From contig JAQCTH010000006.1 of assembly GCA_027686065.1 (NCBI GenBank), positions 30,835 through 94,834 on the forward strand: 64,000 nucleotides of DNA, written 5' to 3'. The DNA comes from Clostridiaceae bacterium AF10-41 (GTDB lineage Bacteria > Bacillota > Clostridia > Clostridiales > Clostridiaceae). Below, piece by piece: positions 24,896-32,547 of this stretch. Under the pieces are notes generated by a model. That model was not told where the DNA came from and made no database searches. It saw nothing but the letters and a program-made list of their open reading frames with translations. The stretch's first letter is position 1, and every line of letters starts with the position of its first letter. Made by a program: the position numbers and the translations under genes.

Positions 24896-26479
24896 TTATA
24901 TACCATTATAATAATTTATTCCTTGATTTTTCATTCTTTCCTTTTGCTTTTCTAATCTAATTTTATACTCGACCCAATCTCTATTTTCCTTTGGAGTCCA
25001 TCCTATTTCTGAGTACCCCAGTAATCTTGGATATATCATATAATCTAAGGCTTCTCTATTTTCAATTGTTTCTGTCCATAATGGTGATTCTATACCTAAT
25101 ATTAAATTTTTTGGCGCATAATTTGTAGGATCCCAATTATATGCGTCTTCTACATTAATATAGCCAGCCCAGTCTAATCCATAAGGTGTATCCTTATTAT
25201 ACTTCATATCTAAATAAGCCTTCTTAGCTATTGAAATAATCATATTCATACTTTTTGCTCTAGCTGCTTCATTTGAATCCTTCCAATTTTGTAATATTAC
25301 ACTAGAATCTATTTCTGGAGATGTATCAATAGGGTCCCAACCTATTGGAGTTTTTCCATACTTTTTAACAATATTAGCCACTCGTCCTACAAAATAATCA
25401 TAATCTTCTTTTTTGGTATTATCAGCCTCATCTCCTCCTATATGAATATACTTAGAAGGTGATATTTCCGAAACTTCCCTAATTATATCTTCAATAAATT
25501 CATATGTCTTTTCATCATTTGTCATTAAAGAGCTAAATCCAACATCAATTCCTGTATATAATGGCTTTCTTTTACCATCTTCATTTAGAAAGTCATATGA
25601 AGCTAGCATGGCATTACTATGTCCAGGCATATCAAATTCAGGAATTATTTCTATATATCTATCACCTGCATATTTTACTATATCCTTAAACTCTTCTTGA
25701 GTGTAATAACCCCCTGATCCTCCACCTACTTCTGAGCTTCCTCCTATAATAGCTAAATCTGGCCATTTTTCTATTTCTAGACGCCATCCTTGATCATCAC
25801 TAAGGTGAAGATGAATTTTATTTATTTTATATTGTGCCGCTACATCTATTTGACGTTTTATTTCATCTACATTAAAGAAATGCCTTGCTACATCAATCAT
25901 TAATCCTCTATAGATATATTCTGGTCTGTCTTCTATAGTTGATGATTCAATACTCCATTCCATATCTGTAACCAAAGTATCTTTTTCTATGTCTGGGGGT
26001 AATAATTGCCTTAATGTTTGGATTCCTCTAAATATTCCTTCTGGCTTACTTGCTATAATATTAGCATTTTCAGGGGTTACTGTAATCTTATATGCTTCAT
26101 CTCCATCATTAACCTTCCCACTTGTTGTAGTTAAATAAATACTTCCTGCTATAGGATTTTCATTTCTAACTATATTAAGCTCAAACCCTGTTGATGTTTT
26201 AATTTTACTATTAAAAGCTTCTGCAATTTTACTGATTTCTTCTGTTTCCTCATTAGTATTTCCTTTTACATAAATTGAAGTATCTTTAGTAATAATAAAT
26301 TTTCCATTACCTTTTATATATTTTAATGGTTTTGGAACAATGATATTATTATTACTTTCTTCTGCAAATGTCAACTTTTCATTATTACTTTTTCTTAAAA
26401 ATATTACAAAAGACGAAACTATAAATATTGATGACATCATTAATACTATCTTAGAATTTATTTTAAATATTTTTTTCAT
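24896..26479 (-). CDS. GH20 beta-N-acetylhexosaminidase, exported
   Basis: 527 residues. Releases terminal GlcNAc or GalNAc from glycans. The N-terminus (KIVLMMSSIFIVSSFVIFL) is a signal anchor or signal peptide. A GH20b-like domain (about 45-175) precedes the catalytic barrel: RGLMIDVARHFF, INKIHLHLSDDQGWRLEI, IIPEFDMPGHS, then HIGGDEAD with the catalytic Asp-Glu pair, and the late tryptophans (LQNWKD, PLWTETI). An AAGGAG site precedes the ATG. It would generate amino sugars for intracellular GlcNAc-6-P metabolism, as does the nearby nanE/PTS locus. No LPXTG or carbohydrate-binding module. Confidence 0.93.
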   Translation of the reverse strand: MKKIFKINSKIVLMMSSIFIVSSFVIFLRKSNNEKLTFAEESNNNIIVPKPLKYIKGNGKFIITKDTSIYVKGNTNEETEEISKIAEAFNSKIKTSTGFELNIVRNENPIAGSIYLTTTSGKVNDGDEAYKITVTPENANIIASKPEGIFRGIQTLRQLLPPDIEKDTLVTDMEWSIESSTIEDRPEYIYRGLMIDVARHFFNVDEIKRQIDVAAQYKINKIHLHLSDDQGWRLEIEKWPDLAIIGGSSEVGGGSGGYYTQEEFKDIVKYAGDRYIEIIPEFDMPGHSNAMLASYDFLNEDGKRKPLYTGIDVGFSSLMTNDEKTYEFIEDIIREVSEISPSKYIHIGGDEADNTKKEDYDYFVGRVANIVKKYGKTPIGWDPIDTSPEIDSSVILQNWKDSNEAARAKSMNMIISIAKKAYLDMKYNKDTPYGLDWAGYINVEDAYNWDPTNYAPKNLILGIESPLWTETIENREALDYMIYPRLLGYSEIGWTPKENRDWVEYKIRLEKQKERMKNQGINYYNGI

Positions 26480-26683
26480 AAATTTATTCTCCTTTAAAAT
26501 ATCAAATTTACCTAGTTAGAAGTTTGCTCCTCTATATCTTTTTCATAAAAGTTATTTTTTATAATTATAATTTAGTTTATTAAATATTATTAATAATTAT
26601 GTAATGAGAGTAAAGAATATTATATTTATATATACTTATCATGTTATAATAATAGTAATTATAATGTATTGGGGGTGTTTTTA

Positions 26684-26782
26684 TGAAAGTCTGTAATACA
26701 TTCAGCTATAAATCAGCTTGCTCCTGCAAAGACTATACAAAGTCAGCTATACTTTGTTTGGAGCCTAAGCTGTTAAATTAGC
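26684..26782 (+). CDS. Possible 32-residue leader peptide upstream of the CD3324-type gene
   Basis: ATG at 26684 with GGGGGTG six bases upstream opens a frame MKVCNTFSYKSACSCKDYTK...PKLLN ending in TAG. It contains four Cys, no membrane helix and no known motif. It lies about 90 bases before the next gene. The sequence overlaps inverted repeats (GAGCCTAA near 26760 with TTAGGCTC near 26800), so it could be a translated leader in an attenuator or just a chance frame inside a structured leader. Low confidence. Confidence 0.3.
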
Positions 26783-26870
26783 TGAAGTGCATAAATCATT
26801 TAGGCTCTATAACGCATAGCTTTTTGTATTCTTTGCTTTAATACTTTAATAAAAGTGAGGGAGTAAAGAA

Positions 26871-27149
26871 ATGAAATATGCAAAGGCACAAGATGTGTTA
26901 CCAGAGGAAATTATTAAAATAATACAGGAATATATTGATGGAAAGTATCTTTATGTCCCTAGGAAAGATGAAAATCATAAATCCTGGGGAGAAAAAAGTG
27001 GTATAAAACATAGTCTTAAGTTAAGAAATAATGAGATTTATAAAAAGTATATTAATGGATCTACTATTAATGAATTAACTAAGGAGTACTATCTATCAGA
27101 AAAAAGTATAAGAAGAATAATAAGTCAAGAAAGACATACAGGCTCATAA
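26871..27149 (+). CDS. CD3324-family small HTH protein
   Basis: 92 residues. The start MKYAKAQDVLPEEIIKIIQEYIDGKYLYVPRK followed by SWGEKSGIKHSLKLRNNEIYKKYINGSTINELTKEYYLSEKSIRRII matches the conserved clostridial CD3324 family, whose second half is an HTH. Function unknown; probably DNA binding. GAGGGAG precedes the ATG by a normal distance. Confidence 0.8.
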   Translation: MKYAKAQDVLPEEIIKIIQEYIDGKYLYVPRKDENHKSWGEKSGIKHSLKLRNNEIYKKYINGSTINELTKEYYLSEKSIRRIISQERHTGS

Positions 27150-27289
27150 TTGTTACAGAATTATTTATTAGATTGAATCCTTATTTGAAACTATGTTATT
27201 CTTTCATTGTAGAATCAATGGAAGTTATTACTTATAATTTAAAACAAAATTCAAAGGAAATGATTGTGAATATATGATGCTTTTAAATT

Positions 27290-27338
27290 AAGATGATTAT
27301 TTTAAACTTCAATTGGAGTAATAATAATCATCTTTTTA
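27290..27338 (+). terminator. Terminator upstream of the FusB-like gene
   Basis: AAGATGATTATT (27290-27301) pairs with AATAATCATCTT (27323-27334), followed by TTT. It ends the CD3324-type transcript, or acts as an attenuator for the next gene, whose ATG is 34 bases further. Confidence 0.7.
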
Positions 27339-27371
27339 TTTTATAAATTATTTAAGATAGGAGGGAACTTT

Positions 27372-28031
27372 ATGAATACCTTTATAAAAAAACATGAATT
27401 TAATTATATAAAAAAGTGTTTAAAAGATTTAAATAATGCTTTTACTGGATGTGTAGACATTAATATTATCGAATCTACTAAAATATATATTCAAAATAAA
27501 ATATTAAATATTTTTGTTGATTTATCTGAACAAGAAAAGGATTTACTTGATATTAGTAAAATAACTAAATCATATCATATTGATAAATATTTAGATGATT
27601 TAAATGAATATGTTTATGGAATGCCAATTATAACAAATGCTCAAATTAACAGATTGTTTAAAAAAGAAAAAAAATTTAAATTACCAAGCAAAGATGCTCA
27701 GGAATCAAAAAATATTTACCTAGGATGGGTTGATGACTCCATAAAGAAATTATTTATAGCTTATAATATGAATGATAACCTTGTTGGTATGGCATGTAGA
27801 ATTTCAAATCCAGACTTTCACAATGCTCATATATGTGTACTCTGTAATCGTGTGGGGAAAGCTGATGAAATAGCATCAGTTTCACCTATTTGTAAAACTA
27901 ATAATTCTAAAGAAGGTGGATATAAATCACTTGGATTTAACATATGTTTAGACAGTAAAACTTGCAATGATAGAATTGTATCAATAGAGAAACTTGAAAA
28001 ACTCTTAAAAGATGTCAATAATATAAAATAA
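27372..28031 (+). CDS. FusB/FusC-like elongation factor G-binding protein
   Basis: 219 residues, the usual length of the family. The helical N-terminal domain is followed by a C-terminal treble-clef zinc finger with Cys155, Cys158 (HICVLCNRVG), Cys192 and Cys198 (NICLDSKTCNDR). FusB-type proteins bind EF-G and release it from fusidic-acid-stalled ribosomes, while chromosomal homologues in Firmicutes have a less clear translation-recycling role. AGGAGGG is placed ideally. A terminator hairpin close in front could act as a regulatory leader, as seen for some fusB genes; that is inference. Confidence 0.85.
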   Translation: MNTFIKKHEFNYIKKCLKDLNNAFTGCVDINIIESTKIYIQNKILNIFVDLSEQEKDLLDISKITKSYHIDKYLDDLNEYVYGMPIITNAQINRLFKKEKKFKLPSKDAQESKNIYLGWVDDSIKKLFIAYNMNDNLVGMACRISNPDFHNAHICVLCNRVGKADEIASVSPICKTNNSKEGGYKSLGFNICLDSKTCNDRIVSIEKLEKLLKDVNNIK

Positions 28032-28067
28032 TAATTATTCTTATAATTTTAACCAATAAACTTTTTA

Positions 28068-28112
28068 AAAATGATGCCATAAAATCTTGAAAATTATTTT
28101 AGGGCATCATTT
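28068..28112. terminator. Bidirectional terminator
   Basis: AAATGATGCC (28068-28077) pairs with GGCATCATTT (28103-28112), followed by TAATTT. It separates the FusB-like gene from the convergent Crp/Fnr gene. Confidence 0.8.
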
Positions 28113-28139
28113 TAATTTATTAATAGAATACTGTTATAT

Positions 28140-28829
28140 TTAAACTGGTTTTATATAAATATTTTTAGCAAGTTCTTTAAGCTTCTTTAAATCTAATATA
28201 TATATTCTCTTATCCTCACATTTTATAATTGACTTTAATTCCATTTCCTTAAATGTTCTATTTAAATGTCTATATGTAGTTCCTAAAAATTGTGCAATTT
28301 CTATATAGGATGAATTTAAAATTATACAATCTTCATTTGTCAAATGTTCAACTAGATAGCTAGCTAACCTATTTATAAGAGGATATACAAAATTATATGA
28401 ACTATTGTTTATAGTTCCATAAAATTTTTCGCTTAATGAATCTACTAAATGTCTTAAAAATTTTATGTTATCAAAATATTTTTCTCTTAATATATTAGAA
28501 GGAATTCCAATTAAAAAAGCTTCTTCCACAACATCAACATTGCAAAGTATTGGAAGATCTCTCAAAAGTTCTAAATCACCTATAGAGTTAGGTGCCTCGT
28601 AAAATTTTAAAAGCATTGATTTGCCGTTTTCAAAAGGATAATAAATCTTGATCTTTCCGTGAACAAGTAAATAATAATACTCAAGATCATCTTGTGACTC
28701 TAATATACACTCTCCAACTTCATAAAAATGAAGTTGTGCATATTTTAATATCTCAATATCAAATATATTCTCGATATTATATTTCTTAATATACTTATTT
28801 AAAAGATTGCTATCTAAAATTCTTTTCAT
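28140..28829 (-). CDS. Crp/Fnr-family transcriptional regulator
   Basis: 229 residues. Cyclic-nucleotide-binding fold at 25-140 (YEVGECILESQDDLEYYYLLVHGKIKIYYPFENGKSMLLKFYEAPNSIGDLELL), with no conserved cAMP-binding Arg-Ser pair and no FNR-type Cys cluster at the N-terminus. C-terminal HTH (YIEIAQFLGTTYRHLNRTFKEMELKSII) at about 175-205. It resembles YeiL-like regulators of Firmicutes. AGGAGGAAAT precedes the ATG. The target is not evident; the gene stands alone. Confidence 0.85.
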   Translation of the reverse strand: MKRILDSNLLNKYIKKYNIENIFDIEILKYAQLHFYEVGECILESQDDLEYYYLLVHGKIKIYYPFENGKSMLLKFYEAPNSIGDLELLRDLPILCNVDVVEEAFLIGIPSNILREKYFDNIKFLRHLVDSLSEKFYGTINNSSYNFVYPLINRLASYLVEHLTNEDCIILNSSYIEIAQFLGTTYRHLNRTFKEMELKSIIKCEDKRIYILDLKKLKELAKNIYIKPV

Positions 28830-28867
28830 ATTTCCTCCTAAAGAATATTAATTTCTAATTTAAGAAT

Positions 28868-28900
28868 TAAGACCTCACTATTAAAATAGTAAGGCCCATC
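28868..28900 (-). terminator. Probable terminator of the XpaC-TelA operon
   Basis: On the minus strand CCTTACTATT pairs with AATAGTGAGG (one mismatch), about 20 bases behind the TelA stop, followed by a moderately T-rich tail (TCTTAATTCTT). Confidence 0.55.
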
Positions 28901-28920
28901 TTCAAGATATATTATTTATA

Positions 28921-30066
28921 TTATCTTTTAAAATCTAAAAGCTTATTCTTCAATTGTTCCTCAATATTAACCAATTCCAATTCAGCATCCTTACGCTTTT
29001 GTCGTCCTTCACTTTGTATTTTAAGAATCTCATCAAGGGTTGAAATTAGAGATTCATTTGTTATTTTTAGAGTTTCAATATCTACTATTCCACGCTCAGA
29101 TTCCTTAGCTGTTTCTATTGTTGAGGTTTTTAATATTTCCGCATTCTTACGTAAAAGTTCATTTGTCATATTGGTAACTTGATTTTGTACCCTTGCAGCA
29201 TTACTAGAATGAGCAACTCCAAGGGATAATATCATTTGATTTTTCCAAAGTGGAATTGTATTTACAATTGTAGATTGTATCTTTTCAGCCATTAGAGAAT
29301 CATTATTTTGAATCAAACGAATTTGAGGAGCCATTTGAAGAGATATCATTTTAGTAAGTTCTAAATCATGAATTTTCTTTTCAAATCGATGGCAAAGAGA
29401 AATAAAATCATTTACTTCCTGAGCATCCTGTGGCAACCCACTTCTTATTGCATTCTCTTGAAGCTTTTTAAGTTCTTCATTTTCTAACTTCTTAAGCTTC
29501 TTTTTTCCAGCCAAAATATACATTGAAAGCTCTTTAAAATAAACTTTATTTATTTCATACATTTTATCAAGCATAGCAACATCTTTTAAAAGCTGTATTT
29601 GATGACTTTCAAGGGTAGAACACATTTTATTTATATTATCTTCCACTTTTTCATATTTAGCTTTCATTTGAGAAATCTTATTTTTCCCTTTTTTAAATAA
29701 GCCTAATATACCCTTCTTTTCTTCTGACTCATCAAAATTCTTTAACTCATGCACTACATTTGAAAGCATATCTCCAATTTCACCTAAGTCTTTTGTTCTT
29801 ACATTATTTAATGCTGATTCTGAAAAATCAGCAATTTTCTTTTGTGCACCCACTCCATATTGTAGAATTGAATTTGAATTTTTTATCTCAATTTTATCTA
29901 CAAATTGATCTACCATCCTTTTTTCTTCTTCAGTTAAATTAGCATCATTAATTATATCTTCTACTTTCTCTTCTTCTACTTTAATTGCAGGGACCACCTC
30001 CTGAAAAGTATCAAAAGTTAATTCTGGCTGTATATCAATATTCTCCTTAAATTCATCCTTCATCAT
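28921..30066 (-). CDS. TelA/KlaA-family toxic anion resistance protein
   Basis: 381 residues, soluble and nearly all helical with long coiled coils. The stretch QIQLLKDVAMLDKMYEINKVYFKELSMYILAGKKKL and the following block PQIRLIQNNDSLMAEKIQSTIVNTIPLWKNQMILSLG are the hallmark of the TelA family. It is associated with tellurite and bacteriocin or envelope stress, with unknown biochemistry. The gene follows XpaC by 19 bp; this pairing is common in Firmicutes. Confidence 0.9.
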   Translation of the reverse strand: MMKDEFKENIDIQPELTFDTFQEVVPAIKVEEEKVEDIINDANLTEEEKRMVDQFVDKIEIKNSNSILQYGVGAQKKIADFSESALNNVRTKDLGEIGDMLSNVVHELKNFDESEEKKGILGLFKKGKNKISQMKAKYEKVEDNINKMCSTLESHQIQLLKDVAMLDKMYEINKVYFKELSMYILAGKKKLKKLENEELKKLQENAIRSGLPQDAQEVNDFISLCHRFEKKIHDLELTKMISLQMAPQIRLIQNNDSLMAEKIQSTIVNTIPLWKNQMILSLGVAHSSNAARVQNQVTNMTNELLRKNAEILKTSTIETAKESERGIVDIETLKITNESLISTLDEILKIQSEGRQKRKDAELELVNIEEQLKNKLLDFKR

Positions 30067-30085
30067 AAAATCCTCCCACTTTTCA

Positions 30086-31249
30086 TCACTTTTTAAAATC
30101 AGATTTATCTGTTAAACCTTCTTGAGTAAATAGTGTTTTTAAAACAGAAATATCTGTAGAAATATCTAAAGCAACATCTTCAAATAAGTCATCTAATAAC
30201 TTTTCAAAGGCTATATTTATAACATCAATACTCTTTTCAATTTCATTTTTTGCAGTTTTAATATTCTCTCCCTGAACTTGTTGCTCATTTAGCTCTTTAT
30301 ATGAGTTAACTAATTTTATTGTGATAGGAAGATAATGATTTATAAACTTATTAACCTCTTGTATTTTTTTAGGATTTCTCTCTATATAATTTAGTATCTG
30401 AATCACAATATTTCGTAGTTTATCTAATTTCAATATAAATTCTCTATTATTAATTTTATTTTTTACAACGTCTATCTCTTCAGTATAATTTTTCCCTTTT
30501 TGAATTACAGATCTTAACTCTTCACCTTCTGAGTTGAATTTTTCTTCTCTAACTTCTTGCTCTTCTCTTTGCTTATATCTATTAGCTTCCTGAGCTTTTA
30601 AATTTAAATAGTCTTTATAGACATCATCATTTATCATTAAATAAGTTTTTTCTTCATCAATATGAGCTTCCTTAAACATACCTAATTCAATCATTCTTTT
30701 TAAATCTTTGATTACATATTTATTTTTCAATCTAACTGTATTAGCTAAGTCTTCAATTAAACAATATCCCTTATTATCAAGATATCTCACATATCTCTTA
30801 AATCGTCTTATTCTTTTTCTTAAATTTACACCTCGAAAAATTAACCCAATGCTTCCTAGAAAAAAAGCTACTAAAATTCCTAGTCCAATAGTACTGCTTA
30901 CTAAAAATCCGCTTATAAGAGAAGTCCATAACATATATATAATTAATAAAATTCCTAATGGTACACTTACCACAGAACCAATCACTATATAAAGTATTCC
31001 TGACACAGTTCCCGCTGGCCTTTTATCAACATATAACGATATTTTATTTTTAGCACTTTTATCTATTTCGGTATATTTACTTTCCACCTTTTCATTATAT
31101 TCCTTAAGCTTACTCTTAACTTTACTCATGGTATCATCGGCTTTATTTGTAAAATCCCTTTTTAGTGTAACAAAATCTATAGCATTAAGTGCACTTTTCA
31201 CAGTATCCATAATTTGATCTTCTAAATCAGAAAACTCCTTCTTATCCAT
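30086..31249 (-). CDS. XpaC-like 5-bromo-4-chloroindolyl phosphate hydrolysis family protein
   Basis: About 387 residues. I choose the second ATG (7 bases after GGAGG), not the one two codons earlier. The N-terminal helix is followed by two membrane segments (VSGILYIVIGSVVSVPLGILLIIYMLW and LGILVAFFLGSIGLIFRGV), then a helical cytoplasmic region containing VRYLDNKGYCLIEDLANTVRLKNKYVIKDLKRMIELGMF, a winged-helix-like motif. The family name comes from a B. subtilis phenotype and no enzymatic activity is established. Cotranscribed with TelA. Confidence 0.85.
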   Translation of the reverse strand: MDKKEFSDLEDQIMDTVKSALNAIDFVTLKRDFTNKADDTMSKVKSKLKEYNEKVESKYTEIDKSAKNKISLYVDKRPAGTVSGILYIVIGSVVSVPLGILLIIYMLWTSLISGFLVSSTIGLGILVAFFLGSIGLIFRGVNLRKRIRRFKRYVRYLDNKGYCLIEDLANTVRLKNKYVIKDLKRMIELGMFKEAHIDEEKTYLMINDDVYKDYLNLKAQEANRYKQREEQEVREEKFNSEGEELRSVIQKGKNYTEEIDVVKNKINNREFILKLDKLRNIVIQILNYIERNPKKIQEVNKFINHYLPITIKLVNSYKELNEQQVQGENIKTAKNEIEKSIDVINIAFEKLLDDLFEDVALDISTDISVLKTLFTQEGLTDKSDFKK

Positions 31250-31565
31250 AGCCATGCCTCCAGATTATTTTCTTATACATACTTTCAAATTTACCATTCT
31301 AATTAAATAATATTATTAATCTATATTCTTATAACATAATACTAATGTATATTATTAATTGAAACATTATTTAGATTAATTATATCTTATTCTTATATTT
31401 ATTACAATTTATAACAAATCAATTCTTATTTTTATTTTACTTTCATATCAAAAAAAGGATTGATCCTGTATGTTTACAAGATTCAATCCTATTAGCCTAC
31501 TAGCAAATATATTGGCGGTTGGTCATACTTCAAACTTTGATTATAATGCTGCCATAAAACACAAG
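31250..31565. other. Intergenic region with terminator
   Basis: It contains the upstream region of the XpaC operon and a strong minus-strand terminator, AGGATTGA (31456-31463) with TCAATCCT (31483-31490) followed by a run of seven T on the minus strand, which ends the transcript from 31566 leftwards. No gene seen. Confidence 0.65.
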
Positions 31566-31931
31566 TTAACCTCTTTTAGTAATTTCAGCTGTTATCAATG
31601 CTTTTGAAATATACATTGCTTTTATAATGTTTTTAAGACGTGTATTATGGGATGTTCCCTCTTCAAATTTTTGTTGTGCTTTTTCACATTTGCTTATAAT
31701 TGATGATACAGGGCGTAGTGCTTCAAGCAATTCTTCTTTTGTATATTTGTTCATATTATTTTCATTTCCTATAAACGATTTTGAAATATACATTGCCTTT
31801 ATTCTGTTTTTTAAGAGTGTATGCTGAGAAGTTCCTGCCGCAAACTTTTGTTGTGCTTTTTCACACTTACTTATAGTTGAGGAAACAACTCGTAGCGCTT
31901 CTTCCAGTTCTTCCATCGTATATTTGCCCAT
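31566..31931 (-). CDS. Protein made of two tandem 60-residue repeats
   Basis: 121 residues. Residues 1-60 (MGKYTMEELEEALRVVSSTISKCEKAQQKF..) and 61-121 (MNKYTKEELLEALRPVSSIISKCEKAQQKF..) are close copies: both contain ISKCEKAQQKF, GTS-x-(H/N)T and IKAMYISK. Related single-unit proteins of about 60-65 residues are widespread in Firmicutes; this one seems to be an in-frame gene duplication. It is helical and soluble, with one conserved Cys per unit. The function is unknown. It lies 23 bp behind the flavodoxin gene and is probably cotranscribed. Confidence 0.75.
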   Translation of the reverse strand: MGKYTMEELEEALRVVSSTISKCEKAQQKFAAGTSQHTLLKNRIKAMYISKSFIGNENNMNKYTKEELLEALRPVSSIISKCEKAQQKFEEGTSHNTRLKNIIKAMYISKALITAEITKRG

Positions 31932-31954
31932 AGTATTTCACCTCAAATTTAAAT

Positions 31955-32431
31955 TTATTCTAATTCATATCCAATTGCTTCAAGCCAATTTAAAATTTCT
32001 TCTGATGTAGCACTACCGTTTATAGCAAGACCTGGTAAAATTATAGATGCTTTACACTCTTCGGCTATATCATTTTCAATTTGGCCAAATCCGCCTCCCC
32101 CATGAGTGCAAAAAGGAATTATTGTTTTTCCTTCAAAATTATGTTGTTTAAGAAAACTCGTAACTGGAGGTGCTGCTTTTTTAAACCAATTAGGTGTACC
32201 TATAAATATTGTTTTATAATCATCTATCGGCTCATTCCCAGATATTAACTTAGGGCAAAAACCCCGTGAAATTTCGCTTCTTACTTCTTTAGCTGCTTTA
32301 TTATAATCAAAGGAATACTTCTTATCTGGAATTAGTTCCCTTATAGTGCCACCAGTCTGCTTGGATATTTCTAATGCTAAATTCTTTGTATTTTGAAAAA
32401 GCGAATAATAAACAATAAGTGTATTACTCAT
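31955..32431 (-). CDS. Flavodoxin
   Basis: 158 residues. FMN-binding electron carrier of the flavodoxin_4-like type: the N-terminal VYYSLFQNTKNLALEIS replaces the classic (T/S)xTGxT phosphate loop, GTPNWFKKAAPPVTSFL covers the second FMN loop, and PFCTHGGGGFGQIENDI the third. It presumably donates electrons to an unidentified reductase. The divergent region upstream holds no other gene. Confidence 0.85.
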   Translation of the reverse strand: MSNTLIVYYSLFQNTKNLALEISKQTGGTIRELIPDKKYSFDYNKAAKEVRSEISRGFCPKLISGNEPIDDYKTIFIGTPNWFKKAAPPVTSFLKQHNFEGKTIIPFCTHGGGGFGQIENDIAEECKASIILPGLAINGSATSEEILNWLEAIGYELE

Positions 32432-32547
32432 TTGTGTTATCTCCCTTCGTGAAGCTCCAATTTATCTTATTCTTCTTTATAACATTTTACACTATTACGT
32501 AAGGTCATAGTCAATCCTAAATTCAAAGAAAAATTTAAGTAATGCAA

